Assembly (NCBI RefSeq): GCF_902498995.1
Contig: NZ_CABVLY010000029.1
Coordinates: 1 to 64,000, forward strand
Length of the DNA stretch: 64,000 nucleotides
Source of the DNA: Burkholderia anthina
GTDB taxonomy: Bacteria; Pseudomonadota; Gammaproteobacteria; Burkholderiales; Burkholderiaceae
Reading direction: 5' to 3'
The translations under genes and the position numbers were made by a program. Below, in pieces: positions 61,667 through 64,000 of this stretch. Position 1 is the first letter of the stretch. Every line of letters starts with the position of its first letter. Under the pieces are notes generated by a model, which saw nothing but the letters and a program-made list of their open reading frames with translations, had not been told where the DNA came from and made no database searches.

Positions 61667-62304
61667 TGAGCGTCGAAGCGAAACTGCGCGAAGAAATCTG
61701 CGTCGTCGGCGCGAGCCTGTATGCGCGCGGCCACGCGGTCGGCAGCGCGGGCAACATCAGCGCGCGGCTTGCCGACGGCTGGCTGATCACGCCGACCGAT
61801 GCCTGCCTCGGCCGGCTCGACCCGAACGACATCGCGAAGGTCGGCATCGACGGCCAGCCCGTATCGGGCGGCAAGCCGTCGAAGACGCTCGCGCTGCACC
61901 GCGGCATCTACGCGCGCAACGCACAGGCGAACGGCATCGTCCACACGCATTCGACGCACCTCGTCGCGCTGACGCTCGCGGGCGTGTGGCGCGACACCGA
62001 CGTGCTGCCGCCGATCACGCCGTACTACGTGATGAAGGTCGGCCACATTCCGCTGATCCGCTATCGGCGCCCGGGCGATCCGGCCGTCGCGGCCGAAGTC
62101 GCCGCGCTCGCCGACCAGGTGCGCGGCGTGCTGCTCGACCGTCTCGGGCCGGTGATGTGGGGGCCGTCGGTGTCGCACGCGTCGTATGCGCTCGAGGAGC
62201 TCGAGGAAACCGCGCGGCTGTGGCTGATGACGCACCCGAAGCCCGAGCCGCTGTCCGACGCGGCGCTCGACGAACTGCGCGACACCTTCGGCGCACGCTG
62301 GTAA
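61663..62304 (+). CDS. otnC: 3-oxo-tetronate 4-phosphate decarboxylase OtnC
   Basis: 213-residue class II aldolase-fold enzyme (OtnC) that decarboxylates 3-oxo-tetronate 4-phosphate to dihydroxyacetone phosphate. Zinc His in VHTHSTHLVALTLAG and VSHASYALEELEET; phosphate loop GSAGNISARLADGWLITPTD. Start MMSVEAKLREEICV at 61663. Confidence 0.9.
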   Translation: MMSVEAKLREEICVVGASLYARGHAVGSAGNISARLADGWLITPTDACLGRLDPNDIAKVGIDGQPVSGGKPSKTLALHRGIYARNAQANGIVHTHSTHLVALTLAGVWRDTDVLPPITPYYVMKVGHIPLIRYRRPGDPAVAAEVAALADQVRGVLLDRLGPVMWGPSVSHASYALEELEETARLWLMTHPKPEPLSDAALDELRDTFGARW

Positions 62305-62422
62305 CCCATCGCGCGCGCATCCGCACCGATTCCCATGCCCGCCGTGTGCGCGGGCCCTTCCGTCAGCACACACGATCCGGCAGCGCACGCGCCGCCGGCA
62401 CACAATATCCCTGGAGACGACG

Positions 62423-63748
62423 ATGACTGCATTCGACGCGGCCGCAGGCCGCTCGCCCGCCGCACCCGCCCAATCGGCCGAACTCGACCGCACCTACAAG
62501 AAAGTGTTCTGGCGCATCGTGCCGTTCCTGATGCTCTGCTACGTGGTCGCGTATCTCGACCGCGTGAACGTCGGCTTCGCGAAGCTGCAGATGTCGCAGG
62601 ATCTCGCGTTCAGCGAAACCGTGTTCGGCCTCGGCGCCGGCATTTTCTTCCTCGGCTATTTTCTGTTCGAACTGCCAAGCAACATGCTGATGCACCGCAT
62701 CGGCGCGCGCATCTGGATCGCACGGATCATGATCACGTGGGGGCTGCTGTCGGCGGTGTTCGCGTTCGTGAAGACGCCGACGCAGTTCTACGTGCTGCGC
62801 TTCCTGCTCGGTCTCGCGGAAGCCGGCTTCTATCCGGGCGTGATCCTGTACCTCACGTACTGGTTCCCGTCGCATCGCCGCGCGAAGATCATCGCGGTGT
62901 TCATGTCCGCGATCCCGGTGTCGGGCATCTTCGGCAACCCGCTGTCGGGCTGGATCATGGAGCGCTTTCACGGCGGCTCGGGCTTTCACGGCTGGCAATG
63001 GATGTTCATGATCGAAGCCGTGCCGGCCGTGCTCGTCGGCATCGCGACGATCCTCTATCTCGACAACAACATCCGCAGCGCGAAGTGGCTCGACGAGCGC
63101 GAGAAGCAGCTGCTCGAATCGGAAATCGCCGCGCAGCCGCAGGAACAGCAGAAGCACGGCCATTCGCTGAAGGCCGTGTTCGCCGACCCGCGCATGTGGT
63201 GGATGTCGCTGATCTACTTCGCGTTCGTCACCGGCCAGTACGGCCTGACGTTCTGGATGCCGACGCTCGTCAAATCCACCGGGATCACCGATACGCTCCA
63301 GATCGGCCTGTTGTCCGCGATTCCGTTCCTCGTCGCGATCTTCGTGATGAACCTGTTCGGCCACAGCGCGGACAAGCGCCGCGAACGCCGCTGGCACCTG
63401 ATCGTGCCGGCGCTGATGGGCGCGGTCGGATTTGCGGTCGCCGCGTCGTACTCGCACAATACGGCGGTGTCGATCGTGTTCCTGTCGCTCGCGGCAGGCG
63501 GCGTGCTGACCTGCGCACCGCTGTTCTGGTCGCTGCCGACCGCGTTCCTCGCCGGCTCCGCCGCCGCCGCCGGGATCGCGATCATCAACTCGGTCGGCAA
63601 CCTCGCCGGCTTCGCGAGCCCGTACGTGATCGGCTACCTGAAGGACGTCACGCACAGCACGTCGTCCGGCATGTACGTGCTCGCGGCGATGCTCGTGATC
63701 GGCGCGATCGCCGTGTGGCTCACGCCCGCGAAACTCGTGAACCGCTGA
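62423..63748 (+). CDS. MFS sugar-acid:H+ symporter (ACS family)
   Basis: 441-residue major facilitator with 12 predicted helices, of the anion:cation symporter (galactonate/tartrate) type. MFS motif [20 protein letters not shown] and the second-half motif [14 protein letters not shown] are present. The central loop is about 40 residues and hydrophilic. It lies between otnC and otnI, so tetronate (threonate/erythronate) uptake is likely. Start [17 protein letters not shown] at 62423. Confidence 0.9.
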   Translation: MTAFDAAAGRSPAAPAQSAELDRTYKKVFWRIVPFLMLCYVVAYLDRVNVGFAKLQMSQDLAFSETVFGLGAGIFFLGYFLFELPSNMLMHRIGARIWIARIMITWGLLSAVFAFVKTPTQFYVLRFLLGLAEAGFYPGVILYLTYWFPSHRRAKIIAVFMSAIPVSGIFGNPLSGWIMERFHGGSGFHGWQWMFMIEAVPAVLVGIATILYLDNNIRSAKWLDEREKQLLESEIAAQPQEQQKHGHSLKAVFADPRMWWMSLIYFAFVTGQYGLTFWMPTLVKSTGITDTLQIGLLSAIPFLVAIFVMNLFGHSADKRRERRWHLIVPALMGAVGFAVAASYSHNTAVSIVFLSLAAGGVLTCAPLFWSLPTAFLAGSAAAAGIAIINSVGNLAGFASPYVIGYLKDVTHSTSSGMYVLAAMLVIGAIAVWLTPAKLVNR

Positions 63749-63818
63749 TCTGCCGAATCGGCCGTCATTCGACGCGGGGCGCGACGCCCCGCCCCACTCA
63801 TTCACAGGACCCGCTGCC

Positions 63819-64000
63819 ATGCCCCGCTTCGCCGCCAACCTCTCGATGATGTACACCGAGCACGCGTTCCTCGAACGCTTCGCCGCTGCCGCCCACGACG
63901 GTTTCAAGGCCGTCGAGTACCTGTTCCCGTACGACTTCGCCGCCGAGGACATCCGCGCGCGCCTCGACGCGCACAACCTCGAACAGGCGCTGTTCAACGC
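63819..64000 (+). CDS. otnI: 2-oxo-tetronate isomerase OtnI, cut by right edge
   Basis: The first 60 codons of a hydroxypyruvate-isomerase-like TIM-barrel enzyme are present. The start [20 protein letters not shown] is typical of OtnI/Hyi; [13 protein letters not shown] follows. The rest lies beyond the window. It should turn 2-oxo-tetronate (from LtnD) into 3-oxo-tetronate for OtnK. Confidence 0.85.
   Translation, partial: MPRFAANLSMMYTEHAFLERFAAAAHDGFKAVEYLFPYDFAAEDIRARLDAHNLEQALFN

Noticed and set aside
1-64000. tRNA, rRNA, insertion sequence, prophage or integrase genes
   Set aside because: I looked for tRNA-like cloverleaf ends, transposase and integrase motifs and rRNA-like low-variability stretches and saw none; without tools a small tRNA could be missed.

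Overview
The window looks like part of a Burkholderia genome, probably a member of the cepacia complex and probably a secondary chromosome. This is inference. It rests on the high G+C and strong third-position G/C bias, the two DUF2957 lipoproteins (a family I know mainly from Burkholderia), an rhlA/rhlB-type glycolipid locus, and a dense set of ABC, betaine and sugar-acid catabolism genes. I saw no rRNA, tRNA, insertion sequence, prophage or CRISPR array.

Layout. 1-2737 (minus): rhlA, an isoprenylcysteine-methyltransferase-like gene and rhlB (cut by the left edge), a glycolipid locus with an unusual methyltransferase. 2738-3457: an AT-rich regulatory region. 3458-7267 (plus): betIBA, with a BetI-like operator upstream and a terminator downstream. 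7343-8473: an unknown gene. 8700-13147 (minus): an exported-protein block (two DUF2957 lipoproteins, OmpW, PraB-like). 13772-18077: cupin, ABC-2 exporter, metallo-beta-lactamase fold, small protein, YciI. 18239-27680: an AraC/GATase1 regulator, a betaine-aldehyde-dehydrogenase/class II aldolase pair (plus), and a convergent five-gene operon (minus) with a Rieske oxygenase, choline-dehydrogenase-like GMC enzyme, 2Fe-2S reductase, quaternary-amine binding protein and SDR. 27988-31364: esterase, LysR, CMD, aldo/keto reductase. 31581-36115: small and unknown genes, a GNAT enzyme and two fused gene tails that look like a deletion scar. 36116-42476: S15-peptidase lipoprotein, a broken amino-acid permease, diaminopropionate ammonia-lyase, M20 hydrolase and hydroxyacid dehydrogenase. 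42643-46440: an OsmU-type (yehZYXW) solute importer. 46696-47776: lytic transglycosylase and LprI-like protein. 48198-49867: hipBA. 50117-57163 (minus): sdaA-soxBDAG-folB, with a divergent AraC regulator at 57425. 58691-64000: a GntR-controlled threonate/tetronate pathway (ltnD-otnK-otnC-MFS-otnI), cut by the right edge.

A theme links much of the window: uptake, oxidation and demethylation of quaternary ammonium compounds. betBA makes glycine betaine, the OsmU importer brings compatible solutes in, the Rieske cluster attacks an unidentified quaternary amine, and sox/sdaA converts sarcosine-derived carbon to pyruvate. The most interesting new observation is a perfect operator-like palindrome (GCGACA-N6-TGTCGC) present in both the aldehyde-dehydrogenase promoter and the Rieske-operon promoter. 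It suggests that the two convergent operons form one regulon under the adjacent AraC/GATase1 protein. A second pattern is that most convergent gene pairs here are separated by a perfect hairpin, usually without a T-tract.
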